Of a stretch of 64,000 bases of DNA, positions 19,717 through 28,745 are shown piece by piece; the stretch's first letter is position 1; each line of letters starts with the position of its first letter. The position numbers and the translations under genes are program-made. The stretch is from Lysobacteraceae bacterium NML93-0793 (GTDB taxonomy: Bacteria; Pseudomonadota; Gammaproteobacteria; Xanthomonadales; Xanthomonadaceae). The notes under the pieces were generated by a model that was not told the DNA's origin, did no database searches, and saw nothing but the letters and a program-made list of their open reading frames with translations. Where the stretch lies: assembly GCA_002324875.1 (NCBI GenBank), contig NTJG01000010.1, positions 1 through 64,000 of the forward strand, read 5' to 3'.

Positions 19717-21123
19717 TCATTTCTCGTACGCCGACTCGCCGTGCGAGGCGATGTCGAGGCCGTCGCGCTCTTCGTCCTCGCTCACGCGCAGGCCGGTGAC
19801 GGCCTTGACGATCAGCATCACCACCGCGGTGACCACGGCGCACCAGACGATGGTGAACACTACGCTGATCAGCTGCACCCAGACCTGGGCGCCGATCGCG
19901 AGATCGGCTTCGGTACCGCCGAGCGACTGCGCGCTGAAGACGCCGGTCAGCAGCGCACCCACGATGCCGCCGATGCCGTGCACACCGAACACATCCAGGC
20001 TGTCGTCGGCGCGCAGCAGGCGCTTGAGCCCGGTGACGCCCCAGACGCACAACGCGCCGGCCACCAGGCCGATCGCCAGCGCGCCCATCGGGCCCACCGT
20101 GCCGGCTGCCGGGGTGATGCCGACCAGGCCGGCGATGGCGCCCGACGCCGCGCCCAGCGCCGAGGGATGCCCCTTGGTGAACGCTTCGACGATGCTCCAG
20201 GCCAGCACGCCGGCCGCGGTGGCCACCATGGTGTTGATCATCGCCAGCGACGCACTGGCGTCGGCGGCAAGCGCCGAGCCGGCGTTGAAGCCGAACCAGC
20301 CCACCCACAGCAGCGAGGCACCGACGAAGGTGAAGGGCACGCTGTGCGGCTTGATCGCCTCGCGTCCGTAGCCGAGCCGCTTGCCGATGAAGTACGCGCC
20401 CACCAGACCGGCGACACCGGCGTTGATGTGCACCACCGTGCCGCCGGCGAAATCGATCACGCCGCGATGCGCGAGGAAGCCGCCGTCGCCGCTCCAGACC
20501 ATGTGCACCATCGGCAGGTAGGCGAGGGTCATCCACAGCAGCGAGAACAGCAGCACGGCCGAGAACTTGATGCGCTCGGCGAACGAGCCGACGATCAGCG
20601 CGGTGGTGATGCCGGCGAACGTGGCCTGGAAGATCACGAACAGGAATTCCGGCAGACCGTCGGCATCGGTGTCGGCGGTGATGCCGCGCAGGAAGGCCTT
20701 TTCGGTGAACGAGCCGAAGAACGCGTTGCCTTCGGTGAAGGCCGCGCTGTAGCCGTAGGCCACCCACAGCACGATCACCATCGAATACACCACCAGCACT
20801 TGCATCAGCACCGACAGCACGTTCTTGGCGCGCACCATGCCGCCGTAGAACAGCGCCAGGCCCGGCACCACCATCAGCAGCACCAGCAAGGTGGACGTCA
20901 GCATCCACGCGACGTTGCCGCTGTCGAACGCGGCTGCCTCGGTCGCCACCTCGGCCTCGACGAGTGCGTCGCCGGTCGCGGCCACGGGCACGGTCGGTGT
21001 CGCGGTGGGCGGATCCTGCGCCAGCGCATGGCCGCCGAGGCCGAGCAGGGCGAAGGCACACAGCAGCGACAGGCACACCGCCTGCATCCGGGTCACCCAC
21101 CCGCGGGTCGTGTTCGTGATCAT
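19717..21123 (-). CDS. amtB: Ammonium transporter
   Basis: A 468-residue Amt-family channel for ammonium/ammonia in the inner membrane. It has a cleavable-looking N-terminal signal (LCAFALLGLGGHALA), then eleven hydrophobic segments with the signatures DFAGGTVVHINAGVAGLVGA and VFGVHGIGGIVGALLTG, which carry the twin-His pore residues. The C-terminal tail is short and acidic. In the family, GlnK plugs this channel when nitrogen is ample. It lies 16 bp after glnK in the same operon. ATG at 21123 is used. Confidence 0.95.
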   Translation of the reverse strand: MITNTTRGWVTRMQAVCLSLLCAFALLGLGGHALAQDPPTATPTVPVAATGDALVEAEVATEAAAFDSGNVAWMLTSTLLVLLMVVPGLALFYGGMVRAKNVLSVLMQVLVVYSMVIVLWVAYGYSAAFTEGNAFFGSFTEKAFLRGITADTDADGLPEFLFVIFQATFAGITTALIVGSFAERIKFSAVLLFSLLWMTLAYLPMVHMVWSGDGGFLAHRGVIDFAGGTVVHINAGVAGLVGAYFIGKRLGYGREAIKPHSVPFTFVGASLLWVGWFGFNAGSALAADASASLAMINTMVATAAGVLAWSIVEAFTKGHPSALGAASGAIAGLVGITPAAGTVGPMGALAIGLVAGALCVWGVTGLKRLLRADDSLDVFGVHGIGGIVGALLTGVFSAQSLGGTEADLAIGAQVWVQLISVVFTIVWCAVVTAVVMLIVKAVTGLRVSEDEERDGLDIASHGESAYEK

Positions 21124-21139
21124 GGGAATCTCCGTGGGG

Positions 21140-21505
<366 letters not shown>

Positions 21506-22210
21506 TCAGAACGACTTGGTGACCGCGAAGGTGATGGTCTCGTCGGGCCCGATCAGATCGTTGTCGTTCCAGGCGAGGGCGAGATCGAAGCCGTTGTCGA
21601 ACGCCTTGCTCACCCCGGCCGACCAGAACGCGTAGGTCGCGGTACCGGCGGTGCCGGCCACCCACTGCTTGCCCACGGCCCCGTTGAAGCTCCAGCCGGG
21701 CACGAACTCCCAGCCGACGGTGACGTCGAGATTGCTGCTGCCGTCGGAGTCGGGGATGCCGAACAGATCGGTGACCGCGTAGGAGTACTTCGCGCCGAGG
21801 ACACTCCAGCTCAGGCCGGCGTAGAGCTCGGTGGTGTCGGCCTTGTTGAAGCCGGCCGGATAGCTGCCCGGATACCAGTAGTGCACGGCGCCGACGTCCC
21901 AGCCGACACCGCTGTCGCCGAAGTCGCCGCGGATGCCGAGATAGGCGTCGAGTTCGACCTGGCTGGAAATGTCGGGATCGGAATCCGACAGCCAGCTGAT
22001 GCTGCTGCCCCAGGCGCCGGCGTAAACGCCGCTGTCGTGCGCCCACTCGAGGCCGCCCTGCAGGGCCGGCTTCTCGTCGGTCTGGGTGATGCCGCGAAAC
22101 AGGTAATCGCTGGTCAATGTGAGCGTGCCGGACACCTCGGCGTGCGCCGCGGAGGCGGCGAGCAGGCCGAGCGTGAGCACGCCGGATGCAACGGTGAGAC
22201 GTGACGACAT
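21506..22210 (-). CDS. TorF-family putative outer-membrane porin
   Basis: A 234-residue protein with a signal peptide cleaved after AHA, then amphipathic beta-strands (GTLTLTSDYLFRGITQTDEKPALQGG is the family hallmark start; key residues DYLFRG and QTD) and a C-terminal aromatic residue (TKSF) typical of outer-membrane barrels. It is first in an operon with glnK and amtB, so it may admit nitrogen compounds across the outer membrane under nitrogen limitation. The substrate is unknown. Confidence 0.85.
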   Translation of the reverse strand: MSSRLTVASGVLTLGLLAASAAHAEVSGTLTLTSDYLFRGITQTDEKPALQGGLEWAHDSGVYAGAWGSSISWLSDSDPDISSQVELDAYLGIRGDFGDSGVGWDVGAVHYWYPGSYPAGFNKADTTELYAGLSWSVLGAKYSYAVTDLFGIPDSDGSSNLDVTVGWEFVPGWSFNGAVGKQWVAGTAGTATYAFWSAGVSKAFDNGFDLALAWNDNDLIGPDETITFAVTKSF

Positions 22211-22451
22211 GACAGGCTCCTCGTATGAAAGGAAAGCCCTCCCCGGTCATTGCGTACGACATGGCGCTCCGCGCCGGACGGTCCCCCTGACCGTCGTGCG
22301 ACCGGCACTCTGTGGTGCCTGCGGCCGCGGCATCCGTGCACACGATGCTGCTTGCGGGTGCCGCCGGCGACGCAACCGACCGTGGGGGAGGGAAGCGTCG
22401 CCGTGGCGATGACACGGTGACGGCACCGGGGCGACCGGTGCCGTCGATCGA
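22211..22451 (-). other. Leader region of the porin-glnK-amtB operon
   Basis: No gene is seen. The dyad GGCAC-6 bp-GTGCC at 22304-22319 resembles an NtrC site but is one base short in spacing, and no sigma-54 promoter with correct GG/GC spacing was found. A perfect 9-bp stem-loop (CGGCACCGG at 22421-22429 with 22435-22443) is placed to end transcription coming from glnA. Confidence 0.35.
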
Positions 22452-22601
22452 TCAGAACGCGTAGACCATCTGGTATCCGAGCGGGTGAGCCGGGCAGGCC
22501 TGCGCGGCACTGCCGCGCGTGACCGGCGAACGCCCGTCGCGCTGCGACGGGCCGGACAGCCGGCCCGCTGACGCCACTGCGATGGTGGTCGCGATGCCCA
22601 T
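22452..22601 (-). CDS. 49-codon ORF overlapping the glnA stop, ending in a copy of the GlnA C-terminus
   Basis: ATG overlaps the glnA stop by one base (TGATG), a translational-coupling arrangement. The last 12 residues, AHPLGYQMVYAF, repeat the GlnA end [12 protein letters not shown] at 8 of 12 positions. At DNA level 33 of 37 bases match at an offset of 149 bp (22451-22487 versus 22600-22636). The first ~35 residues are unlike GlnA. It may be a decayed tandem duplication of the glnA 3' end, or a real small protein; coding status is unproven. Confidence 0.4.
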   Translation of the reverse strand: MGIATTIAVASAGRLSGPSQRDGRSPVTRGSAAQACPAHPLGYQMVYAF

Positions 22602-24010
22602 CAGATCGCGTAGTACATCTGGTATTCGAGCGGGTGCGTCGCGCCGCGGAACGCGGTGACTTCCTTCATCTTCAGCGCGATGTACGCATCGATGAAGTCG
22701 TCGGTGAACACGCCGCCGGCCTTGAGGAACTCGCGGTCCTTGTCGAGCGCGTCGAGTGCCTGGTCGAGCGAGTGGCACACGGTCGGGAAGTTCTTCTCTT
22801 CCTCCGGCGGCAGGTCGTAGAGGTCCTTGTCGCTCGGGCCGCCCGGATCGATCTGGTTCTTGATGCCGTCCAGACCCGCCATCATCAGCGCAGCGAAGGT
22901 CAGATAGCCGGACTGCATCGGATCGGGGAAGCGCATCTCGATGCGGCGCGCCTTCGGGTTGGCGACGTACGGGATGCGGCACGAGGCCGAGCGGTTGGAC
23001 GCCGAGTAGGCCAGCATCACCGGCGCTTCGAAGCCCGGGACCAGACGCTTGTAGGAATTGGTCGAGGCGTTGGAGAACGCGTTGATCGCACGCGCGTGCT
23101 TGAACACGCCGCCGATGTACCACAGCGCCGTCTGCGACAGGCCGCCGTAGCCGTCACCGGTGAACAGGTTGGTGCCGCCCTTGGCCAGCGACTGGTGCAC
23201 GTGCATGCCGCTGCCGTTGTCACCGACGATCGGCTTGGGCATGAAGGTCGCGGTCTTGCCGTTGCGGAAGGCCACGTTCTTGACGATGTACTTCAGCGTC
23301 TGCAGTTCGTCGGACTTGGCGACCAGCGAGTTGAAGCGCGTGCCGATCTCGCACTGGCCGGCGTTCGCGACTTCGTGGTGGTGCACCTCGACCTCGATGC
23401 CGACCTGGGCCAGTGTCTTGCACATCTCGGCGCGGATGTCGTGCAGCGAATCGAGCGGCGCGACCGGGAAATAACCGCCCTTGATGCCGGGACGGTAGCC
23501 GCTGTTGCCGCCTTCGTATTCCTTGGCCGAGTTCCAGTGCGCCTCTTCCGAGTCGATGTGGAAGAAGGTGTGGCCCATCTCGTTGCCGTAGCGCACCGAG
23601 TCGAAAATGAAGAACTCGGGCTCGGGGCCGAAGAAGGCCTGGTCGGCGATGCCGCTGGACTTCAGGAACGCCTCGGCCTTCTTGGCGATGCCGCGCGGAT
23701 CGCGCTCGTAGGACTGCATCGTGGTCGGATCGAGGATGTCGCAGGTGATCACCAGCGTCGGATCGGCGGTGAAGGGATCGACGAACGCCGTGGACGCGTC
23801 GGGCAACAACACCATGTCGGAGTTGTGGATGCCCTTCCAGCCGCTGATCGACGAGCCGTCGAACATCTTGCCGTCCTCGAACAGGCCCGGCTCGACGATC
23901 GACTGCGGGAACGTGACGTGATGCTGCACGCCGCGCATGTCGGTGAAACGCAGATCGATGAACTCGATCTTGTGGTCCTTGATCAGCTTGTCGAGGTTGT
24001 CGGTGGACAT
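22601..24010 (-). CDS. glnA: Glutamine synthetase, type I
   Basis: A 469-residue dodecameric enzyme making glutamine from glutamate, ammonia and ATP. It shows the N-terminal [11 protein letters not shown] block, the catalytic DGSSI..W signature, the ATP-binding block ([17 protein letters not shown]) and the adenylylation Tyr398 in DLYDLPPEE, so it is the GSI-beta type regulated by adenylylation. Upstream lie a sigma-54 promoter and two NtrC-like sites. Downstream is a partial duplication of its own 3' end. Confidence 0.97.
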   Translation of the reverse strand: MSTDNLDKLIKDHKIEFIDLRFTDMRGVQHHVTFPQSIVEPGLFEDGKMFDGSSISGWKGIHNSDMVLLPDASTAFVDPFTADPTLVITCDILDPTTMQSYERDPRGIAKKAEAFLKSSGIADQAFFGPEPEFFIFDSVRYGNEMGHTFFHIDSEEAHWNSAKEYEGGNSGYRPGIKGGYFPVAPLDSLHDIRAEMCKTLAQVGIEVEVHHHEVANAGQCEIGTRFNSLVAKSDELQTLKYIVKNVAFRNGKTATFMPKPIVGDNGSGMHVHQSLAKGGTNLFTGDGYGGLSQTALWYIGGVFKHARAINAFSNASTNSYKRLVPGFEAPVMLAYSASNRSASCRIPYVANPKARRIEMRFPDPMQSGYLTFAALMMAGLDGIKNQIDPGGPSDKDLYDLPPEEEKNFPTVCHSLDQALDALDKDREFLKAGGVFTDDFIDAYIALKMKEVTAFRGATHPLEYQMYYAI

Positions 24011-24049
24011 CGGGTAACCATCACCTTGGGTTGAATGTGATGGTGATTA

Positions 24050-24066
24050 CGCAACGAGCATGCCAA
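24050..24066 (-). promoter_or_regulatory. glnA: Sigma-54 promoter of glnA
   Basis: Read on the minus strand, the site is TTGGCATGCTCGTTGCG: TGGCA at -24 and TTGC at -12 with the exact 10-bp spacing between GG and GC. The predicted start is near 24039, 28 nt before the glnA start codon. This is the expected NtrC-dependent promoter. Confidence 0.8.
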
Positions 24067-24128
24067 CCGCCCGAACGTTACCAATCAATGACTTGGGCCG
24101 ATACTGAATGCGTGTCGACCCATTTACC

Positions 24129-24143
24129 GCACCATAAAGGTTC
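24129..24143. promoter_or_regulatory. NtrC-like site, promoter-proximal, one mismatch
   Basis: GCACC-ATAAA-GGTTC, centred at 24136, about 97 bp upstream of the predicted glnA start. It differs from the GCACC-5 bp-GGTGC consensus at one base. Confidence 0.55.
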
Positions 24144-24156
24144 ATTCTTAGACGTG

Positions 24157-24173
24157 CGCACCATCAAGGTGCG
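24157..24173. promoter_or_regulatory. NtrC site, distal, perfect dyad
   Basis: CGCACC-ATCAA-GGTGCG, centred at 24165, about 126 bp upstream of the predicted glnA start and 29 bp from the proximal site, a helical-phase spacing close to that of E. coli glnAp2. It ends just before the stop codon of the Lrp-type gene. Confidence 0.7.
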
Positions 24174-24175
24174 TA

Positions 24176-24649
24176 TCAGTTCGGCAGGGGCAGCCCGCGC
24201 CAGGCCTTGACGGTGCGCAGCACGAAACTCGAATTCACGTCGTCGACCGCAGGCTGGTTGAGCAGCCGGTCGAGCAGGAAACCGGAGAAATGTTCGAGAT
24301 CACGCACGGCGATCTGCAACAGATAGTCCATGTCGCCGGTCAAGGCGTGGCAGGCGATGACCTCGTCCCAGCCGTTGACCAGCTCCGCGAAGCCCGCGAC
24401 GGCGGCGCTGTCGTGGTGCTTGAGCTGCACGCGCACGAACGCCTGCAGGCCCAGTCCCAGACGCTCGGCGCTGACGTCGGCCCGGTAGCCGGCGATCACG
24501 CCGTCGAGTTCCAGCCGCTGCACGCGGCGCAGGCAGGCCGAAGGCGAAAGATGGACGCGCTCCGCGAGGTCGGCATTGGTCAGCCGACCGTTGCGCTGCA
24601 ATTCGGCCAGCAGAAGCAGATCGATGCGGTCGAGTGCGGCAGAGGTCAT
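24176..24649 (-). CDS. Lrp/AsnC-family transcriptional regulator
   Basis: A 157-residue amino-acid-responsive regulator. The N-terminal helix-turn-helix (LLLLAELQRNGRLTNADLAE, then LSPSACLRRVQRLE) is followed by the ligand-binding RAM domain (TGDMDYLLQIAVRDLE). It diverges from phenylalanine hydroxylase, 129 bp apart, so control of phenylalanine catabolism is the obvious inference. ATG at 24649 matches the family start; an ATG at 24676 is also in frame. Confidence 0.9.
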   Translation of the reverse strand: MTSAALDRIDLLLLAELQRNGRLTNADLAERVHLSPSACLRRVQRLELDGVIAGYRADVSAERLGLGLQAFVRVQLKHHDSAAVAGFAELVNGWDEVIACHALTGDMDYLLQIAVRDLEHFSGFLLDRLLNQPAVDDVNSSFVLRTVKAWRGLPLPN

Positions 24650-24778
24650 GAAGCTTGTCCTGAATTGGTGGATCACGCCGGATTATTGCGTCAGACCGGG
24701 CATTCCAAGCAACAACGCAAGCCTGTTGCAGCCTATCGGCGGTATCGTCGGTGGACACGTCACGCCCACGGAGTCGCC

Positions 24779-25681
24779 ATGTCCGCCCAGCCGTCGAACA
24801 CCCCGCGCCGCGTCGAGAACCTGCAGACCGACAAGGGTCGGGTGCCGGTCTACGCCACCGGCATCGTCGAGCAGCCGTGGGACACCTACAGCGCCGACGA
24901 CCATGCGACCTGGGCCACGCTCTATGCGCGGCAGCGCGAGCTGCTGGTCGGCCGCGCCTGCGACGAATTCCTGCAGGCGCAGGACGCGATGGGCATGACG
25001 CCCGACGCGATTCCGAAGTTCTCCGAACTCAACCAGGTGCTCGAGGCCGCGACCGGCTGGACGCTGATGGGCGTCGAAGGTCTGCTGCCCGAACTCGACT
25101 TCTTCGACCATCTCGCCAACCGCCGCTTCCCGGTGACCTGGTGGATCCGTCGCCCGGACCAGATCGACTACATCGAGGAACCGGACCTCTTCCACGATCT
25201 CTTCGGCCACGTGCCGCTGCTGATGAACCCGGTGTTCGCCGATTACATGGAGGCCTACGGCAAGGGCGGGGTGAAGGCGCACGGCATCGGCCCGGACGCA
25301 CTGCAGAACCTCACGCGCCTGTACTGGTACACGGTCGAGTTCGGCCTGATCCAGCAGGCGGACGGGCTGCGCATCTTCGGCGCCGGCATCGTCTCGTCGA
25401 AGGGCGAGTCGATCTACTCGCTGGAGTCCGACGCGCCCAACCGCATCGGCTTCGATCTGGAGCGCATCATGCGCACGCGCTACCGCATCGACACCTACCA
25501 GAAGACCTACTTCGTCATCGACAGCTTCGAGCAGCTGATGGACGCGACCCGGCCGGACTTCACCCCGATCTATGCGCGCCTGGCGAGCCAGGACACGGTG
25601 GGTGCCGGGACGGTGCGCGAGGAGGATCGCGTGTTCCATCGCGGCACGGGCGAGGGCTGGACGGCGGGTGGGGATGTCTGA
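24779..25681 (+). CDS. phhA: Phenylalanine 4-monooxygenase
   Basis: A 300-residue non-haem iron, pterin-dependent hydroxylase turning phenylalanine into tyrosine. The iron ligands His139 and His144 lie in DLFHDLFGHVPLL, with the third ligand Glu in YWYTVEFGL. Substrate-loop and pterin-contact residues (SSKGESIYSLES) are present. ATG at 24779 is chosen by the SAQPSNTPRRVE start and context; the open frame continues upstream across the regulator without coding character. Confidence 0.95.
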   Translation: MSAQPSNTPRRVENLQTDKGRVPVYATGIVEQPWDTYSADDHATWATLYARQRELLVGRACDEFLQAQDAMGMTPDAIPKFSELNQVLEAATGWTLMGVEGLLPELDFFDHLANRRFPVTWWIRRPDQIDYIEEPDLFHDLFGHVPLLMNPVFADYMEAYGKGGVKAHGIGPDALQNLTRLYWYTVEFGLIQQADGLRIFGAGIVSSKGESIYSLESDAPNRIGFDLERIMRTRYRIDTYQKTYFVIDSFEQLMDATRPDFTPIYARLASQDTVGAGTVREEDRVFHRGTGEGWTAGGDV

Positions 25682-25762
25682 GAGCGGGGATTGGTGATTC
25701 GGGATTCGGGATCACGTGTACGCCCGCTGCGCTTTCAAGCTCGATCAGGCGGCCAATCCGGC

Positions 25763-25795
25763 CGTCATTCCCGCGCAGGCGGGAATCGATGGACG
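25763..25795. repeat. REP-like hairpin
   Basis: The CGTCATTCCCGC / GCGGGAAT inverted repeat with a 3-4 base loop, followed by CGATGGACG. It is the same motif found inside the longer elements at 9324, 28649, 36113 and 38703. The rest of the spacer 25682-25920 holds no gene that I can support. Confidence 0.6.
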
Positions 25796-25920
25796 TCGTT
25801 CCGGATCAACGTCCATGGATGACCCGCCGCTCGGCTGTCGACCAACAACTCACGCGTCCGCGGGGATGGCGGGGTTCGCGCTCACGTGCAGCGACGGCGT
25901 GATGTTCCAATCGTTCGTTT

Positions 25921-28068
25921 TCACCGGTTCCACGTCCACTGCGCGCCCACCAGTACGCCGCGCCCCGGACCCGGCTCGAAGAACCGGCCGTTGCCTTCGT
26001 TGACGATCACCGAGCCGATGTAGGCCTGATCGAGCACGTTGTCCACGCGCACGAAGGTGCGCAGTTCGCCGGCGTCGAAGCGCCAGCGGCGTGCGCCTTC
26101 GAGGTGCAGCAGCGCATAGCCCGCCGCGCGCGCGGTCGCGAGATCGTCGACGACGACGTCACCCACCCCGACGCCTTCGATCGCCGCACTCCACGGCCCG
26201 CCGTTCCAGTCGAGCCGTGCGAACAGCTGACGCGCCGGCACGCCGGGAATGCGTGCACCGGCGGCGACCGGCGTGGCCGGCACCGTGCAGCCGGCGCCGG
26301 TGCACACCCGGTAGTCATCGCGGAACGTCGCATCGAGCCAGGTCGCCGCCACGCTGAGATCGAAGGATTCGCCCAGCGGCTGACGCAGTGACAGCTCCGC
26401 ACCCTGGCGCCGCGCGCGGCCGATGTTCTGGAAGCTGCTGCGGCCGCCGACGTTGCGCGCGACCGCGAGTTCGTCGTCGGTGTCGGCGCGGAACAGCGCG
26501 GCGTTGAGCGTGGTGCCCGAACGCGCCTGCCACTTGGCGCCGAGTTCGAGGTTGTCACTGACTGCCGGCGCGAGATCGAAGGCGAGCCCGGCGCCGCCGT
26601 CGGCGCGGTAGCCGAGTTCGTTGAAGGTCGGCGTCTCGAAGCCGCGTCCGGCCGAGGCATAGACGCGCAGATCCTCGCGCGGCGCGAACGTGACGCCGGC
26701 GACCGGCGAGGTCTGGCGGAAGGCGATGCGGCCGCTGTCGTCGGGATTGGTCGCGGTGATGAACGCATCGCGCGAGACGAACTCCACTTCGCTGTGGCGC
26801 ACGCCGGCCAGCAGCGACCAGCGCGGCGCGAAGGTCCAGTACAGCTGTGCGAACTGGTCGAGGTTCTCGACCGTATTGCGCTCGTCGCGGCGCCGCCGGC
26901 CGCGCACGCCGAGCGTGTCGCCGACGAAATTCTCGAAGCCCTGTCGCGCCTGGCGCTGGCGGTCGGCATTCGCGCCGACGGTCGCTTCGAGCGGCCGCCC
27001 GGCCAGCGTGCCTTCCCAGCTCCAGCGCAGGTCCAGCCCGCCGTAACGGTTGCCGAGATCGATCACGCCGCCGGAGTTCAGCGGATTGGCCTGCGCCGCG
27101 GCCGGGATAGGCAGGAATTGCACGACCGCGCGTTCGCCGCCGTAGGCCATCGCGCGCAGCGTGTGTGCCGCGCCGATGCCGTGTTCGTAGATCGCGCCGG
27201 CCTGGGTCTGGCGCACGGTCTTGCGCGTATCGAACTGTCGCGCGACCGCGGCGACCTGGCGCGGGTTCTCGCGCACCTGGTCGGCGGTGAGGCCCAGCGG
27301 ATCCTGCGCGTCGATGTCGACATGGTTGGCGACCAGATCGAGCCGGCGACGATCGCCGAAGTCGAAGCGCAGCTTCGCGTTCGCCGAATCGCGACGCGCG
27401 GCGCTGTGGTCGCGCCAGCCGTCAGTGTCGAACCGCGACAGCGCCAGGTTGTAACCGGCCGCCTGGGTGCCGCCGCGCAGCTGCGTCGACAGGCTGGTGG
27501 TGCTGTCGCGGCCCTCGCTGGCCTTGAAGCGCCAGTCGTCGCCCGGCGCGCCGTCGGCGCTCCAGATCTGCACCACGCCGCCGGAGGAATTGCCGTACAG
27601 CGCCGAGAACGGGCCACGCATGATCTCGATGCGGTCGCCGCCGACAAGGCTGAAATGCGACAGCTGGCCCTGGCCGTCGGGCATCGAGGCCGGAATGCCG
27701 TCGGCGAACAGACGCACGCCGCGCACGCCGAACGTGGAACGCGCGCCGAAGCCGCGGATCGACAGCTGGGTGTCCTGAGCATGGTTCTGGCGATCACGCG
27801 CGAGCAGCCCGGGCACGCCCGACAGCGGTTCGGAGGCGACGGTGCCGGCGCGGTTGCTGTCCGCGTCGTCGAGACGGATCGCATCGACCGAGGCCGGCGT
27901 ATCGAAATCGCTGACGCCGCGCAGGCGCGTGGCATCGACGCGCACGCGTTCGAGTGTCCGCGCCGCCGTCGCGCGGTCCGCGTCGTCCGCGACCGCTTGC
28001 GCCCACGCCGGCGCGCAGGCGGCCGCGATGGCCATCGCCAGCACGGCGCGGGAAGCGACGCCGCTCAT
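25921..28068 (-). CDS. TonB-dependent outer-membrane receptor
   Basis: A 715-residue receptor. A signal peptide (cut after AWA) is followed by a TonB-box region, the plug domain (GVPGLLARDRQN, then QLSIRGFGARSTFGVRGVRLFADGIP, key residues RGFGARS) and a 22-strand barrel ending FEPGPGRGVLVGAQWTWNR. Start ATG overlaps the azurin stop by 4 bp, so the two are translationally coupled. The pairing with a copper protein suggests copper uptake, but the plug lacks an obvious OprC-like Met/His cluster, so the ligand is uncertain. Confidence 0.9.
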   Translation of the reverse strand: MSGVASRAVLAMAIAAACAPAWAQAVADDADRATAARTLERVRVDATRLRGVSDFDTPASVDAIRLDDADSNRAGTVASEPLSGVPGLLARDRQNHAQDTQLSIRGFGARSTFGVRGVRLFADGIPASMPDGQGQLSHFSLVGGDRIEIMRGPFSALYGNSSGGVVQIWSADGAPGDDWRFKASEGRDSTTSLSTQLRGGTQAAGYNLALSRFDTDGWRDHSAARRDSANAKLRFDFGDRRRLDLVANHVDIDAQDPLGLTADQVRENPRQVAAVARQFDTRKTVRQTQAGAIYEHGIGAAHTLRAMAYGGERAVVQFLPIPAAAQANPLNSGGVIDLGNRYGGLDLRWSWEGTLAGRPLEATVGANADRQRQARQGFENFVGDTLGVRGRRRRDERNTVENLDQFAQLYWTFAPRWSLLAGVRHSEVEFVSRDAFITATNPDDSGRIAFRQTSPVAGVTFAPREDLRVYASAGRGFETPTFNELGYRADGGAGLAFDLAPAVSDNLELGAKWQARSGTTLNAALFRADTDDELAVARNVGGRSSFQNIGRARRQGAELSLRQPLGESFDLSVAATWLDATFRDDYRVCTGAGCTVPATPVAAGARIPGVPARQLFARLDWNGGPWSAAIEGVGVGDVVVDDLATARAAGYALLHLEGARRWRFDAGELRTFVRVDNVLDQAYIGSVIVNEGNGRFFEPGPGRGVLVGAQWTWNR

Positions 28069-28520
28069 TCGATCACCAGCTTGCCGCGCATCACGTTCCA
28101 GTGGCCCGGAAACGAGCAGAAGTAGGTGTAATCGCCGCCGCGCTGCAGGCCGCGCACCGGAAAGGTGATCGTGGTCGACTCGCCGCCGCCGATCACCTTG
28201 GTATGGGCGATGACGCGCGCATCGTCCTTGGGCACGTAGCTCTCGGCCAGGCGCGTACGCGCGCCGGCGATCGCGACGGAGCGGTAGTCGGCGGTGCGGG
28301 TGAGCACCCAGTTGTGGCCCATCGCCGTCGCCGGCACGCGGCCGGTGTGGCGCAGCGTCAGCCGCACCTGGGTGCAGTCGGCGGCCACGCGCAGCTCGGT
28401 CTGGGCGAAGCGCATCGAGTCGTCGCTGTCGACGGTCAGCGGGCAGGTGCGCGCGAGTGCGCCGGTGGCGGGGAACAACAGCAGCAGCGCGAGCGCGCCG
28501 CGCCAGGCGCGGTTCGACAT
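28065..28520 (-). CDS. azu: Azurin (type 1 blue copper protein)
   Basis: A 151-residue periplasmic electron carrier. A signal peptide (cut after ALA) is followed by CPLTVDSDDSMRF, the usual azurin start. The type 1 copper ligands are visible: His in AMGHNWVL, and Cys, His and Met in YFCSFPGHWNVMRG. The disulfide Cys are near residues 27 and 50. It is first in an operon with a TonB receptor. Confidence 0.93.
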   Translation of the reverse strand: MSNRAWRGALALLLLFPATGALARTCPLTVDSDDSMRFAQTELRVAADCTQVRLTLRHTGRVPATAMGHNWVLTRTADYRSVAIAGARTRLAESYVPKDDARVIAHTKVIGGGESTTITFPVRGLQRGGDYTYFCSFPGHWNVMRGKLVIE

Positions 28521-28648
28521 GACATCTCCGGGGACGAAACGGGGGCGCGATGCGGCGCAGCGCGCTGCGTATTGTCGCAAACGCAGGCGTGAACGGCCCG
28601 GGACGGAGTGTCGCAGCCGGGGCGGCAGACGTGCGGAGCTCCCGGGTC

Positions 28649-28732
28649 CGTCATTCCCGCGAAGCCGGGAATCCAGCGGCTTTCGGGAACGCAACGGCGC
28701 GACGCCGGGTTCACGCCGTTGCGGGAATGACG
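28649..28732. repeat. REP-type inverted repeat pair
   Basis: An 84-bp element bounded by CGTCATTCCCGC and its complement GCGGGAATGACG, with inner inverted repeats. It lies between the azurin operon start and the LuxR-type regulator stop. Confidence 0.6.
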
Positions 28733-28745
28733 ATGCCTCTCGCCC

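Noticed and set aside
22304-22319. Possible NtrC site before the porin-glnK-amtB operon
   Set aside because: Half-sites are separated by 6 rather than 7 bases and no sigma-54 promoter of correct spacing lies downstream; recorded only as a weak resemblance.
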